Source: Brochothrix campestris
Lineage (GTDB): Bacteria; Bacillota; Bacilli; Lactobacillales; Listeriaceae
Length of the DNA stretch: 64,000 nucleotides
Assembly: GCF_046058945.1 (NCBI RefSeq)
Contig: NZ_CP175511.1
Location: 1,860,001 to 1,924,000 of the forward strand
Reading direction: 5' to 3'
Below the pieces are notes generated by a model. The model saw nothing but the letters and a program-made list of their open reading frames with translations, did no database searches and was not told the origin of the DNA. A program made the position numbers and the translations under genes. Shown piece by piece: positions 35,266-45,556 of the stretch; position 1 is the stretch's first letter, and the number at the start of each line of letters is the position of its first letter.

Positions 35266-38200
35266 TTATGCTGACACTTCGCTCACATGACCGCCATCAA
35301 AGAAATATAAATACTTCGCAATGACTGGTCGATTGCTCGCTGCTTCAATCGCTTTCGCATACAACGCTAATTGCACCCGGTATTTTTCACGATACGTTTC
35401 TTCTACTTCGATCCAATCGCCAACAATGCGATCGGTCTTATAATCAATAATAATTAAGCCTGCCTCGGTTTCAATTAAACAATCAACAATCCCTTGAACG
35501 ATTGTTTGGTCATTCGTCTGTGTTTCATAAACATCACTGGCATCAATTAAATACATGAACGGTACCTCTCGACGCGTACGATGTGTCAACACCAACCGTC
35601 CTAAATCTGAGGCAAAGAATGCAACGATGGCCTCCACATTAATCACATTAACCTCTGCTTGCGTCATGATTTTTTTAGCAACTAGCGCCTCTAATAAGGT
35701 CGCGATACTCGCTAAGGTTGGCGTCGTTGTTAACGGCACCTGCTGCATCACACTATGCATCGCCGTTCCGATTTCATTGGCCTGTAATTTTTTAGCCTGT
35801 AAAAATTTCGGACGCTCAAGCGAAATTGGTGTCAGTTCTTCTCCATATGGCGCACTCTCGGCCAATTCCCGTTCGGCTAAGCGACGCTTCACCTCAGTAA
35901 CACTTGTTTTAGATGGGATTCCTGTCGCCTCCTGTGACTCATACTGATAATCCAATAAGGTCGAAACAGCTAAACTGACATCAACCGCTTCAAGTGGTGT
36001 CGCAGTTTGGGCAGCCATTAACCAGTCATGACTACTCGATTGTGCCACTGAGTCTTTCGTAATTAAGGTGTCTTCTTTTTGCCAGCTAATAATTGGTGTT
36101 TCGTCCATCGGATAGTTCCGACCATCCACATCCGCTCCACTAAAAGCGACAAAACTCGCATCCCGACTAAAGGCATAGCCAATCCAATCGAGGTAAGTCA
36201 TCGCCGACGAACGGATGTACTCGGGTAAAACGATGTCCGAAAAATGGCGGGTACTCGCCCATTTTGTCATCGTTTTGGCATACTGTTTACATGAACCGAC
36301 TAAAATCAATTTTTCTTCGGCCCGGGTTAAAGCCACATATAGCACTCGCATTTCTTCAGCCTGTAATTCCTTCAATTGTTTGCAACGAAAAGCATATTGG
36401 GCAATCGTTGGCTGTTTTGTGCGCGTCTCTAACTGCGTCAATACCGAGGCGAAGCCGTAGGTTTTATCAACCAGTTCAGCACTATTAATATCCTGACGGT
36501 TAAAGCCCTTGCCTAAACCGACAACAAACACAACTGGGAATTCAAGTCCCTTACTCTTATGAATTGTCATCATCCGCACGACATTATCATTTTCACCTAG
36601 CGATTTAGCAGTTCCTAAATCCTTCCCTTTTACCTGGAGACGATCGATGAAACGAATGAAACGAAACAATCCTCTAAAGGACGTTTGTTCATACTGATTC
36701 GCCCGATCATAAAGCGCCCGTAAATTAGCCTGGCGCTGACGACCGCCAATTAAGCCCCCTACATAATCGTAGTACATCGATTCTTCATAGATTTGCCAAA
36801 TTAACTCAGCTGTCGTTGCTTGATGCGCCTGTTGACGCCAACGTTCCAACCGCTCGACAAATAAAGCCAATTTTGCTTGATACGGACTCGTTTCAGCCAC
36901 ATCTGCTCTAAGCGCATCAAAGAAATACCCTTTTGTATCGGCGAGACGAATCTGTGCGAGTTCTTCTTCACTTAAACCTACAATAGCAGAACGCAATACT
37001 GCTGCCAACGGTATATCTTGATACGGGTTATCAATCACTTTTAACACCGCCATCATTGTCATCACTTCAATTGATTCAAAATAACCATTATTAGTGGTGG
37101 CATACAACGGCAGTTCGTATTTTTGGAAGACACGTTCGTAAATGTCGGCCTGGGTCATCGAACGAGCTAAGATAACAATGTCTTTATAGTCAATCTCCCT
37201 GTATGCGCCTTTTTTCCCATCATACACTTGGTATTTTTCTTCTTTTAAGGCTTTAATACGACGAGCGACAATTTCGGCTTCTTTTTCATGATTACTGCCG
37301 ACGTATGTTTCTGGTTCTAACTCATCCGTTTTAAAATCACCTTCAACTAAGATAATCTCGGTTGCTTCTGCTGCTAATTGAGCGGCCTCGTTGCCCGGCA
37401 GCGGTGGGTAACTTGCCCCCAATTTTAAAGCGGCATCCTCATCGTAGGCAATCTCACCAAAACGCTCATCCATCAATTGTGCAAATAATGCATTGGTTGT
37501 TTTGATAATATTAGAGCGACTACGGAAGTTCTGTGATAGATCAATCCGATAGCCGGTTGGACCCGCCGTCGTCGGATAGCGTTGATATTTATCGATAAAC
37601 AGCTCCGGTTCAGCGAGACGGAAACGATAAATCGACTGCTTCACATCACCAACGATAAAACGATTGCCACCACTATCGGTTCCTTCTGGTTGCGCCACTA
37701 ACGACAGCAACGTTTCTTGTACCTTATTCGTATCTTGATACTCATCGGTGTAAACTTCGGCAAATTTTTGACGATAATGTGCGGCAATTTCAGTCGGATG
37801 AAACACGCCCTGCGCATCAGGTGTGCCTAACAGTTCAATCGCATAGTGTTCTAAATCACTAAAATCAAGTACAGCTCGCTTTCGCTTCGCCACTTGATAA
37901 GCGGCTAAAAATTGTTGCACAATGTCGCCTAATTTTTCAACCTGTGGACGCAGAATGTCAAAATCACTTAAAAAACTTTCGGCTGTCCGTTGACACCATT
38001 TTTCCGTGAGATCTTTCATTTGTTTTTTTGCATCGTCGCGTAAACTAGCGATTTGTTTAATCGCTTCACGGTCAACCTCGTCATCTTTTTTTACGGCAGG
38101 AGCACGACCAAATTTTAGCGTCGCGAGGATTGCCTGCATTGCAGCGAACGATTGGTCTTTAACGATCGTTAACAACTCACGCGCAGCCGTTTGTTCCGTA

Positions 38201-39027
38201 TCAAGTAGCGGATACCATTTAACACCGACCTCATGGGCAGCCGCAATTTTTTTCGCCTGCTCTAAATAAGCATCGATTGCTTCGAGACTCGTACATATAT
38301 CATGATGAATATAAGAATAATACGGCAGATTATCGATAGTTGGGTACGATGTCGTATCGTAAAGCCGTGGTAACTCTTGCAACCATCTTTGCGGTTCAGG
38401 CTGTGCTAAGGCAATTTCACTTAATTTTAAAATCAAACGGTAAAGTTTTGTATCACTGCGGTCATTCGTATAACTGTCAATCAGCTCATAAAAGGCCGTA
38501 TTTTCTAAATCGGCATACTCATCCTCTAACAGTTGTTCAATCACTTCTTCTTTCAGTAATGCCCCTTCGATTTCATCGAGCAAACGAAAACTCGGATCCA
38601 AATCCAATACATAGTAGTAGTCGCGAATCAAACGACTACAAAAGCTATGCATGGTTGAAATCGAGGCATGATGGAGCAACTTGACCTGTCGTTTTAAATT
38701 CAGTAAATGAGCTTCGGTTATGTCCGCTTCACCTTGCAGTACTTGTTGGGTTGCCGTTTCAATTTCGGCTTCTAACGCTCGTCCAATCCGTTGCTTCATT
38801 TCAGCGGCAGCCGCTTCTGTAAAGGTTACAATTAACATCTTATCGATATCAACCGGATCGGTAGCATTTTTCACCCGTTCAATTACCCGATTAACGAGCA
38901 CAGCTGTTTTACCAGAGCCAGCCGCAGCCGCTACTAAGGTTGATTGGCCTGTCGTATGAATTGCCCGCCATTGGGCATCGGTCCATTGGGTACCCGCGGG
39001 TTTTTGTGGAATTGTTTTACTCATCAT
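35266..39027 (-). CDS. addA: Helicase-nuclease subunit AddA
   Basis: AddA is the UvrD-like motor and nuclease of the AddAB complex (the RecBCD equivalent), which processes double-strand ends for RecA loading. The 1253-residue protein has Walker A AAAAGSGKTAVLV near residue 33, motif II YTDEYQDTNKVQE, motif IV DLSQNFRSRSNI, helicase motif V SKGLEFPVVFVVG and VALTRAEEKLIL. A C-terminal RecB-like nuclease domain has GIVDCLIETEAGLIIIDYKT. It begins with ATG-ATG inside the last codons of addB (11-bp overlap), so the two are coupled. Confidence 0.96.
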   Translation of the reverse strand: MMSKTIPQKPAGTQWTDAQWRAIHTTGQSTLVAAAAGSGKTAVLVNRVIERVKNATDPVDIDKMLIVTFTEAAAAEMKQRIGRALEAEIETATQQVLQGEADITEAHLLNLKRQVKLLHHASISTMHSFCSRLIRDYYYVLDLDPSFRLLDEIEGALLKEEVIEQLLEDEYADLENTAFYELIDSYTNDRSDTKLYRLILKLSEIALAQPEPQRWLQELPRLYDTTSYPTIDNLPYYSYIHHDICTSLEAIDAYLEQAKKIAAAHEVGVKWYPLLDTEQTAARELLTIVKDQSFAAMQAILATLKFGRAPAVKKDDEVDREAIKQIASLRDDAKKQMKDLTEKWCQRTAESFLSDFDILRPQVEKLGDIVQQFLAAYQVAKRKRAVLDFSDLEHYAIELLGTPDAQGVFHPTEIAAHYRQKFAEVYTDEYQDTNKVQETLLSLVAQPEGTDSGGNRFIVGDVKQSIYRFRLAEPELFIDKYQRYPTTAGPTGYRIDLSQNFRSRSNIIKTTNALFAQLMDERFGEIAYDEDAALKLGASYPPLPGNEAAQLAAEATEIILVEGDFKTDELEPETYVGSNHEKEAEIVARRIKALKEEKYQVYDGKKGAYREIDYKDIVILARSMTQADIYERVFQKYELPLYATTNNGYFESIEVMTMMAVLKVIDNPYQDIPLAAVLRSAIVGLSEEELAQIRLADTKGYFFDALRADVAETSPYQAKLALFVERLERWRQQAHQATTAELIWQIYEESMYYDYVGGLIGGRQRQANLRALYDRANQYEQTSFRGLFRFIRFIDRLQVKGKDLGTAKSLGENDNVVRMMTIHKSKGLEFPVVFVVGLGKGFNRQDINSAELVDKTYGFASVLTQLETRTKQPTIAQYAFRCKQLKELQAEEMRVLYVALTRAEEKLILVGSCKQYAKTMTKWASTRHFSDIVLPEYIRSSAMTYLDWIGYAFSRDASFVAFSGADVDGRNYPMDETPIISWQKEDTLITKDSVAQSSSHDWLMAAQTATPLEAVDVSLAVSTLLDYQYESQEATGIPSKTSVTEVKRRLAERELAESAPYGEELTPISLERPKFLQAKKLQANEIGTAMHSVMQQVPLTTTPTLASIATLLEALVAKKIMTQAEVNVINVEAIVAFFASDLGRLVLTHRTRREVPFMYLIDASDVYETQTNDQTIVQGIVDCLIETEAGLIIIDYKTDRIVGDWIEVEETYREKYRVQLALYAKAIEAASNRPVIAKYLYFFDGGHVSEVSA

Positions 39028-42000
39028 CGGCTATTTCATCTCCCATTTTTCGTAATAAGTCAGCTTGCTTCTCTGGTTCAATCACCCGATAACTATTTGT
39101 TTCATTCACCACATCAAACTGACAAATTGAACGGTAATCACAATATTGACACGGTGTTTTTTTATCCAGTTGATACGGATTAATCGCAATATTACCTTCT
39201 AAAATTAAATTACCACCTGTTTGATATTGTTGACGTACATGTTGTCTGAGGACCCCAAAGTCCTTCGTTGATAAAATTTTTGAACGACTGCCAAAATCAC
39301 CTGATTTAACATAGTTAACTGGAATTGTCGCAGAACTTTTGCCCGGTTCGAGCGTTGTATCCATCAATTCAACGATGTTTTTATTATCAAGCACCCAACC
39401 ATCCATCTTAAACGCTTTTAACGTATCGGCTTCAATTTCCTGTTCATCCAATTCTTTTTTATATTCGATGAAAGGATTGTGGAGATGGAAGTACATCATC
39501 CCGGCTGCTTCAGCGGGACCATTAACAAGTTTGGCCGCATTCGTCACCGCAATATCGAGGTAGGTTAACATTTGTAAGGCGATGCCATGATACACCTCTG
39601 TAAAATCAACATGACGATCACTTGATTTATAATCAATAATTCGTAAATAATTAAGTCCTTCGTAGCCCGCGGTATCAATCCGGTCAATCCGCCCCTGCAA
39701 TGAAATCGTACCGTCTTTCAACGGTAGCGTTAAGGCTGGAATGACCTCATCCTTACCAAAACCGACTTCAAAATTAGAGGGTTTAAATTTACTATGACGT
39801 GCTTGCTCATTTAAAACGGTAGTCGCCTTTTCGATAATCATCTGCAACTTATGTGAAATATAGCCCATTTTTTTAGAGCTGAGTAAAATTTCGTACTGAT
39901 AAACAGGTCGCAGCACATCGATGGCATCCTGTGCCAATGTTTTAATGTCGTCTGCTGTTAACGCTCCCCATTCAATGGCGGACTCGGCTAAACGACGGCT
40001 AATATCTTCCATCGCCGTATGAAAAATCTGACCAATATCAACACTCTCGAGGCGATATATTTCACGTTCATGCAGTTTTAAACCATGTGAGGCAAAATGA
40101 GAAAAATGACAGCCGAAAAATTTCTCCATCCGACTTACGCTCGCAGTAATCTCCGGCTGAAAGAGTGAGCGTGCGGTTGCCTTGGTCAGTGGTTTAGCAA
40201 TATTTTCATAACTCAAGCTCGTTAACGCCTGTTTCGTCACATCAACGTAACCATGAGCCGGTGTTAAAAACCAATTGTAAACCTCCTGCCAAATCGGCTT
40301 CGGTTCAGACCCAACCTTCAGTTGTTGCATCTGAGCCACAAGGGTATTGAGACTCGCCTTTGGATGAGCAATATAAGGGAATTGTTCAACCTCACTTAAA
40401 TCAGACATATCTGATAAATATTTTTGTGGCACAATCATTGTGCTAAACATCTGTTCAATCCGACGCAGATACGGTGAAACTAATAAACTCCGACCTTCTT
40501 CATCAGCAATTGGATAACTTAAAAATAACTGTTGTGAAGCTGAGGTTAACGCACGATACGCATAGAAATCTTCTAATGCAAGCTGTTGGCGGGCACTTAA
40601 TTGAATCGGTAAGCCAGAATCGACTAGCAATTGACGATCTTCTTCTTTAAATACGCCTTTATCAGTCCCTCGTTGCGGATAGACGCCATCATTAAAGCCA
40701 AGCACAAACGCCACCTTAACGTTTAACACCCGCGATGTTTGAATATTGGCAACGGTAATTTGATCAATTGTTGGTGGTAGACCAGTAAATTCTAATTCAT
40801 CAAACCCAGTGGCAAGAATGTCACGTAGCTGAGTAATGCTGAGCGTTTCATCCCCCATCACTTCGACAAGTTCATCGAGCAATTGCAGACTCGCCTTATA
40901 GGCCTGTTCATGCATCTGTGTTTGTTCAATCGTCCCGTTAGCAATAGCCTCGTTGCGCCAGCGATTGAGATGCTCGCTAACTTGCAAGTCTTCCATATAA
41001 TAAAACAAGGCCGCAGCTTGTTCTCGTACCGTTTCTGCTTGTTTTAAGCATCGATGCAACTGAGCCAGTGGCTTCGTTATCCATCGACGCGTATCATTTA
41101 TTTGTTGTTGTTGCTCACGTTCAGCATTCGTTTGAACGACCGCTTGTCCCGTTTGTTGGTAGCGTCGATAGACCCAATCAGCCTCATCAAACCATTTCTT
41201 ACCATAATAGTTACGAGCCAAAACATAGTTTTCAAGTTGATCAATCCGTTGTCGGCCTGTTTTCGGATTAAAACGCGGTGGTACAAACAATTCCGTGCGA
41301 GCAATTTGGAACATCGCATCGTAATTAAAGTTGGTAGTAATAGCTTCCAAGCTGCCTCTTAACAGTTCAATCAACGGATGATTGGCCATTTTTTTAGCTT
41401 CATCGATAAAGAATGGCAGTTCGTTCATTTTAAAAACAGCCGGCAGGAGCATTTGATAGGCTGAAGCATTGCGGATAAATACAGCAATATCCTTATAACG
41501 ATAGCCTTGATGTACAATTTGACGCCGAATTTCACGGGCAATCCCTTCAACTTCTGCTCGACGATTGTTGGCAATACTAATATGGACATGTTCCTCATCA
41601 CTTGGTATTTTATGTGTTAAACGGTCAAAATTCGCCTCGATATGTTGTAGCGGCTCACTTTGATAATTCGTTGTGACATAATGCTCAGGCTCCGTTTCAA
41701 TACCATTGCGTTGAACCATCTCAGCGATTTTTCGATACGTATGTTTCGCGAGGCTAAACAAATCCAAATCAGTTAATTCATTGGTCGTATCCGCCGGATT
41801 CATCGTAAACGTCATCGTCACTCGATTAGCAACTAATAGTAACTGTTCAATTACGCTGTATTCCTGTGGTGAAAACTCAAAGAAACCATCAATAAAGAAG
41901 CTCGCATTACTGAATTCTTGATAGTTCGGTATCGCATCAACCAGTAGCGTTAGGTAATCCTCTGTTTCTAAATATTTATCGGCTGTTTCAGCTAAATAAT

Positions 42001-42496
42001 GTTGATAAATAGCATTGATATCTGCTAATTTATCTCGCAAGGCGATACTGATTGGCAGTTGATTATCTTTAACTGCTGCTAAAATATCCGGTGTAACCTC
42101 ATATTGTTTAAATTCACGAAAAGTGTCATGTACTTCTGTAATAAACCCTTGTTTCGATGCCGCTTTCGTAAAGACACTTAAAGCTGGTGCCTCACTCATT
42201 AGCAATTTGCGAATGAGCATATTCAAACCATTGCTTGATAAATAAGTTTGGGCTAAGCCACCGGTTTCACGACAAACACGCCAAGCTAAACGGTTCATAC
42301 TATAAACCTGTACATTTAACAACCCTTCGACTTCTGGATGAATTAATAACTCATGTTCAATTTGGTAGGTCATTTGATCGGGAGCAATGATAAAAATCAT
42401 TTCATCTGGATACTGTTTTGTTCGTCGGATAATTGCTTCAATCATCCACGTTGTTTTACCACTACCGCTTCGACCAATAACAGATTGTAAACTCAT
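39017..42496 (-). CDS. addB: Helicase-nuclease subunit AddB
   Basis: AddB is the second nuclease subunit and scans for Chi. The 1159-residue protein has an N-terminal Walker A-like GRSGSGKTTWM, an inactivated helicase core, and the C-terminal nuclease GRIDRIDTAGYEGLNYLRII then DYKSSD. The four Cys of the structural iron-sulfur cluster are present: one in FFGCHFSHFASHG and three in CQYCDYRSIC. Met 42496 follows AGAGGTGACAAGC; the frame extends to 42505. First gene of addBA. Confidence 0.95.
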   Translation of the reverse strand: MSLQSVIGRSGSGKTTWMIEAIIRRTKQYPDEMIFIIAPDQMTYQIEHELLIHPEVEGLLNVQVYSMNRLAWRVCRETGGLAQTYLSSNGLNMLIRKLLMSEAPALSVFTKAASKQGFITEVHDTFREFKQYEVTPDILAAVKDNQLPISIALRDKLADINAIYQHYLAETADKYLETEDYLTLLVDAIPNYQEFSNASFFIDGFFEFSPQEYSVIEQLLLVANRVTMTFTMNPADTTNELTDLDLFSLAKHTYRKIAEMVQRNGIETEPEHYVTTNYQSEPLQHIEANFDRLTHKIPSDEEHVHISIANNRRAEVEGIAREIRRQIVHQGYRYKDIAVFIRNASAYQMLLPAVFKMNELPFFIDEAKKMANHPLIELLRGSLEAITTNFNYDAMFQIARTELFVPPRFNPKTGRQRIDQLENYVLARNYYGKKWFDEADWVYRRYQQTGQAVVQTNAEREQQQQINDTRRWITKPLAQLHRCLKQAETVREQAAALFYYMEDLQVSEHLNRWRNEAIANGTIEQTQMHEQAYKASLQLLDELVEVMGDETLSITQLRDILATGFDELEFTGLPPTIDQITVANIQTSRVLNVKVAFVLGFNDGVYPQRGTDKGVFKEEDRQLLVDSGLPIQLSARQQLALEDFYAYRALTSASQQLFLSYPIADEEGRSLLVSPYLRRIEQMFSTMIVPQKYLSDMSDLSEVEQFPYIAHPKASLNTLVAQMQQLKVGSEPKPIWQEVYNWFLTPAHGYVDVTKQALTSLSYENIAKPLTKATARSLFQPEITASVSRMEKFFGCHFSHFASHGLKLHEREIYRLESVDIGQIFHTAMEDISRRLAESAIEWGALTADDIKTLAQDAIDVLRPVYQYEILLSSKKMGYISHKLQMIIEKATTVLNEQARHSKFKPSNFEVGFGKDEVIPALTLPLKDGTISLQGRIDRIDTAGYEGLNYLRIIDYKSSDRHVDFTEVYHGIALQMLTYLDIAVTNAAKLVNGPAEAAGMMYFHLHNPFIEYKKELDEQEIEADTLKAFKMDGWVLDNKNIVELMDTTLEPGKSSATIPVNYVKSGDFGSRSKILSTKDFGVLRQHVRQQYQTGGNLILEGNIAINPYQLDKKTPCQYCDYRSICQFDVVNETNSYRVIEPEKQADLLRKMGDEIADDE

Positions 42497-42577
42497 GCTT
42501 GTCACCTCTTTTATTCTAATAGTTCAATTTTAGCACACCGTATCAAACAGATGATAAAAAAGCATTATTTTGGCAGC

Positions 42578-42619
42578 AAAAAAAGTGTAGTCACCGTTGT
42601 TTTTAACAGTGACTACACT
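42578..42619 (-). terminator. Terminator after the IDEAL-domain gene
   Basis: Minus strand: perfect 11-bp stem AGTGTAGTCAC/GTGACTACACT (42619-42584) followed by seven T. Confidence 0.9.
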
Positions 42620-42649
42620 AGGTTACTATTTTATCCACCTGATTGCCTC

Positions 42650-42886
42650 CTATGTATATGACAGAATGTGTGCTTGAACGCTACTTAATTCACTTACTAA
42701 CAGACGAAAACGCTCTTGTTGGCGGTTATCTAAGGCCTCATCGATTTCCCCTTGCAGATTTAGAACACGATTGTTCATAAGACAATGCTCAAATAGCGAT
42801 TCAACTGTTTGGTTGATTGGAACGTTCCCATCCAGTGCGTTTCCTTGTTGCTGTGTCAAGAAAGAACCATTGAATTTGTTTTCCAT
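42650..42886 (-). CDS. Small IDEAL-domain protein
   Basis: A 78-residue protein whose C-terminal half (LQGEIDEALDNRQQERFRLL) is a plain match to the IDEAL domain named after that motif. The domain is found in YpiB and YozD of B. subtilis, and its function is not firmly known. Upstream lies a Gln/Asn-rich N-terminus (FLTQQQGNALDGNVPINQTV). Met 42886 follows GAGGAGTG; the frame extends three codons. It lies between addBA and comK; a link to competence is only suggested by position. Confidence 0.8.
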   Translation of the reverse strand: MENKFNGSFLTQQQGNALDGNVPINQTVESLFEHCLMNNRVLNLQGEIDEALDNRQQERFRLLVSELSSVQAHILSYT

Positions 42887-43074
42887 TATAATCACTCCTC
42901 ACATTTTATTTTAAATTATACGTGACATTCTGATTGTTTACAAGTTAATTGTCAGAAAATTGCATAAACTTGTTTTTTTAACATTTATACCAAATTGATA
43001 ACCGTTCGTTTTTAATATGCTACGCTTATTTTGTTACCTGTAGTATCTATATAAAAAAGAAAGTAGGGATTACG

Positions 43075-43686
43075 ATGACGACGATTTTAAATGAGTATGA
43101 GATAAATGCGAGTACAATGATCATTCAACCCTTAATGATCTCTAAATATGATTGTCATGCTATTGTGATTGATTCCGAAGGATCACATCAAATTGCACAA
43201 AATCCTGTAAAACTCATTTCGGATGGTTGTAAATTTTTCGGTTCCAGTTTTGAAGGGCGTAAATCAGCGACAAAACACTTGATTGGTTTCACGCATAAAG
43301 CACCAATTATGATTGACAGTATGTCGTCTATTTTTACATTTCCCACAACGAGTCCGAAACGAAAAACAGATTGCACTTGGATTTTCCCCCAACATCTATC
43401 ACAGTATCATAAAGCACCTCATGCTAAAACACATTTAGTTTTTTATAACGGTTTTGAACTCACACTTGATATGTCCTTCGATAGTTTCTCAAATCAATTA
43501 GCCCGCACCTCTTTATTACACATGAAATTATTAGGCAACTTTGATAAGACGAAACGAAAAGCGACCTATGCCGATGCCACCTACAACAGTATGCAAGTTG
43601 CGGAGGGAGACCCTCCATATCACACACGAGTTTCACCGTCAAAAAGCATTGACCACAATATACTGCAACACCGGCAGCAACGTTAA
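43075..43686 (+). CDS. comK: Competence transcription factor ComK
   Basis: ComK is the master activator of late competence genes and binds AT-boxes in the minor groove. The 203-residue protein aligns well with B. subtilis ComK: DGCKFFGSSFEGRKSATKHL, then FTHKAPIMIDSMSSIFTFPT (B. subtilis: SCRFFGSSYAGRKAGT and SHKPPIMVDPSNQIFLFPT), followed by DCTWIFPQH and the SFDSFSNQLARTSLL helix region. It is uninterrupted, unlike the prophage-split comK of many Listeria strains. The start follows GTAGGGATTACG. The C-terminal 40 residues are less conserved. It sits beside addBA, as recalled for Listeria. Confidence 0.9.
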   Translation: MTTILNEYEINASTMIIQPLMISKYDCHAIVIDSEGSHQIAQNPVKLISDGCKFFGSSFEGRKSATKHLIGFTHKAPIMIDSMSSIFTFPTTSPKRKTDCTWIFPQHLSQYHKAPHAKTHLVFYNGFELTLDMSFDSFSNQLARTSLLHMKLLGNFDKTKRKATYADATYNSMQVAEGDPPYHTRVSPSKSIDHNILQHRQQR

Positions 43687-43781
43687 TTTCGCCGTTAATT
43701 TCGTCATTTAATAAAATCTCCTTCCCGAAAACGAGCGAAAAGTGCTATGATAGCAATAGTTACTTATAGGAGGTTACTTAG

Positions 43782-44318
43782 ATGACAAAAGTAGATTTAG
43801 AACAACTCATTAAAACACGCCGGTCGGTTTCGGCTTTTAGTACAACACCTGTTCCATCAACAGAAATTGAAGAATTATTAGAGACTGCCGTTTGGGTCCC
43901 TAACCACCGTCTTACACAACCTTGGCGCTTTGAATATTACACAAATGATGCCATCGCTAAGGTTGCAGCTGCTGCGTTTCCAGACAAAAGTGGTAAAAAA
44001 TACGAAAAATTAATGTCTTTACCTGGTATTTTACTCGTTATTAATACGACACACGAAGATGCCGGCGTTGCGTTAGAAGATACAGAAGCAACCGCGGCCT
44101 TGACACAAACTTTTGCTTTACTTGCTTGGGCCAACAATATCGGTACCGCTTGGAAAACACCTGGTTATATTAATTCTGATTCATTTAAAACAACTTTAAA
44201 CATTGCATCAAACGAACGCGTGATGGCATTAGTACATGTCGGTACACCTGAAGGTGAACTTAAGCCTGGACGTGAACGTAAACCTGCAGCAGACGTTTTC
44301 ACTGTCATTACAAAATAA
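43782..44318 (+). CDS. Nitroreductase-family FMN protein
   Basis: A 178-residue nitroreductase-fold protein. The FMN-phosphate Arg-Arg-Ser cluster is at TRRSVSAFS near residue 13. NHRLTQPWRFEYY (the usual N-PxPW-RF) and the C-terminal region LALVHVGTPEGE (here MALVHVGTPEGE) are present. Such enzymes reduce nitro compounds or quinones, or act in cofactor metabolism; the true substrate is unknown. It follows AGGAGGTTACTTAG. Monocistronic, 95 bp after comK, with a strong terminator behind. Confidence 0.85.
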   Translation: MTKVDLEQLIKTRRSVSAFSTTPVPSTEIEELLETAVWVPNHRLTQPWRFEYYTNDAIAKVAAAAFPDKSGKKYEKLMSLPGILLVINTTHEDAGVALEDTEATAALTQTFALLAWANNIGTAWKTPGYINSDSFKTTLNIASNERVMALVHVGTPEGELKPGRERKPAADVFTVITK

Positions 44319-44365
44319 AACAAAAGACCTTTCCAACAAAAAATGTTGGAAAGGTCTTTTGTTTT
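44319..44365. terminator. Bidirectional terminator between nitroreductase and lplA
   Basis: Long perfect stem AAAGACCTTTCCAACA/TGTTGGAAAGGTCTTT with A-rich left and T-rich right flanks. It serves the two convergent genes. Confidence 0.92.
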
Positions 44366-45359
44366 AATAAATAACTGCTAAAAAATCATCCAAAGTAATT
44401 TGACCGAAATAATGTTTAATCGATAAAACTTCCAACGCTGTTCGAATGGATTCTCGCTCATATTTCACACCGATTAAACGTTGCTCGATATCTGTTACAT
44501 CACCGACACCGAAAAAATCACCAAAAATTTTGGCAGCAACGATATGTCCTTTTTTTACGTTTAACCGCACATCAATCGAACCAATTGGAAAACGTTTCGT
44601 TAATTCAATATCGAACTTAGGTGATTTACCGTAGTTCCAATCCCAATTAGCATAGCGTCGTTCAGAGATCGCTTTAATTTCGGCCCAATCTGCTTCAGTT
44701 AAAACATATTCTTTCACATCTTCGATAGCCTCAACCGCGAAAATCGATAAGAGCAAACGTTCCTTGAATTGTTCGGTTGTCATTTTTTCTGACATAAACT
44801 CTGATAGATTGGCCACGCGGCTTCTGACCGATTTAATCCCTTTGGATTCAATCTTTTCTTTGCGGACTTTTAATGAGTTAACGACCTCATCAATATCACT
44901 GTCAAACATTAATGTTCCATGTGAATACATCTTACCGTGCGTCGCAAATTGTGCGTTACCACTAACCTTTCGTTCACCTACGACCATATCATTACGGCCT
45001 TTAAGCTCTGCATTCACACCCATTGTTTGGAGGGCGGCAATTACCGGTTCAAGAAACTTTTGATAGTTTGAGAAACTATTGCCATCATCCTTCGTTAAGA
45101 AGCTAAAGTTTAAGTTACCTAAATCGTGATAAACGGCTCCACCACCTGATAAACGTCGAACCACCTTAATGTTATTAGCATTGACATAGTCCGTATTAAT
45201 TTCTTCAATCGTATTTTGATTGCGGCCGATAATAATTGACGGACGGTTGATGTAAAATAGCAAATACGGTTCTGTCACTTCTAAATTATTCAACACAAAT
45301 TCCTCGATAGCGATATTAATCGATGGGTCAGTAATACCTTTATTGTCAATATATAACAT
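44364..45359 (-). CDS. lplA: Lipoate-protein ligase A
   Basis: LplA attaches salvaged lipoate to E2 and GcvH proteins with ATP. The 331-residue protein has the ligase domain with IIGRNQNTIEEIN (RxQ loop), RRLSGGGAVYHDLGNLNFSF (lipoyl-AMP loop) and GRNDMVVGERKVSGNAQF with the catalytic Lys (GxRKVSGNA). A C-terminal accessory domain follows (WNYGKSPKFDIELTKRF). Both domains in one chain is the LplA1 type. The start follows GAGGAGCAACACAACC. Confidence 0.95.
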   Translation of the reverse strand: MLYIDNKGITDPSINIAIEEFVLNNLEVTEPYLLFYINRPSIIIGRNQNTIEEINTDYVNANNIKVVRRLSGGGAVYHDLGNLNFSFLTKDDGNSFSNYQKFLEPVIAALQTMGVNAELKGRNDMVVGERKVSGNAQFATHGKMYSHGTLMFDSDIDEVVNSLKVRKEKIESKGIKSVRSRVANLSEFMSEKMTTEQFKERLLLSIFAVEAIEDVKEYVLTEADWAEIKAISERRYANWDWNYGKSPKFDIELTKRFPIGSIDVRLNVKKGHIVAAKIFGDFFGVGDVTDIEQRLIGVKYERESIRTALEVLSIKHYFGQITLDDFLAVIY

Positions 45360-45556
45360 GGTTGTGTTGCTCCTCTCAATCGTTTATTCTGCTTTCAGTA
45401 TGCCAAAATTCGAACACATATACAAGTAAAGAGTTAGTGCCCCTGACCTTTTTCATTCGTAATGAGCTAGTTATGTGTTACTATATGGGCATAAAGACGA
45501 GCGCCCAACAATTGACGCAACCAAACGCCTTTCATTTAGATTGAGGAGGGATTTTT

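Noticed and set aside
35266..35270. Own terminator for addA on the minus strand
   Set aside because: The nearby hairpins have their T-runs on the plus strand only. No minus-strand terminator was found.
42960..43074. ComK AT-boxes (AAAA-N5-TTTT) upstream of comK for autoregulation
   Set aside because: The region is AT-rich and no pair with correct spacing stands out; any match would be expected by chance.
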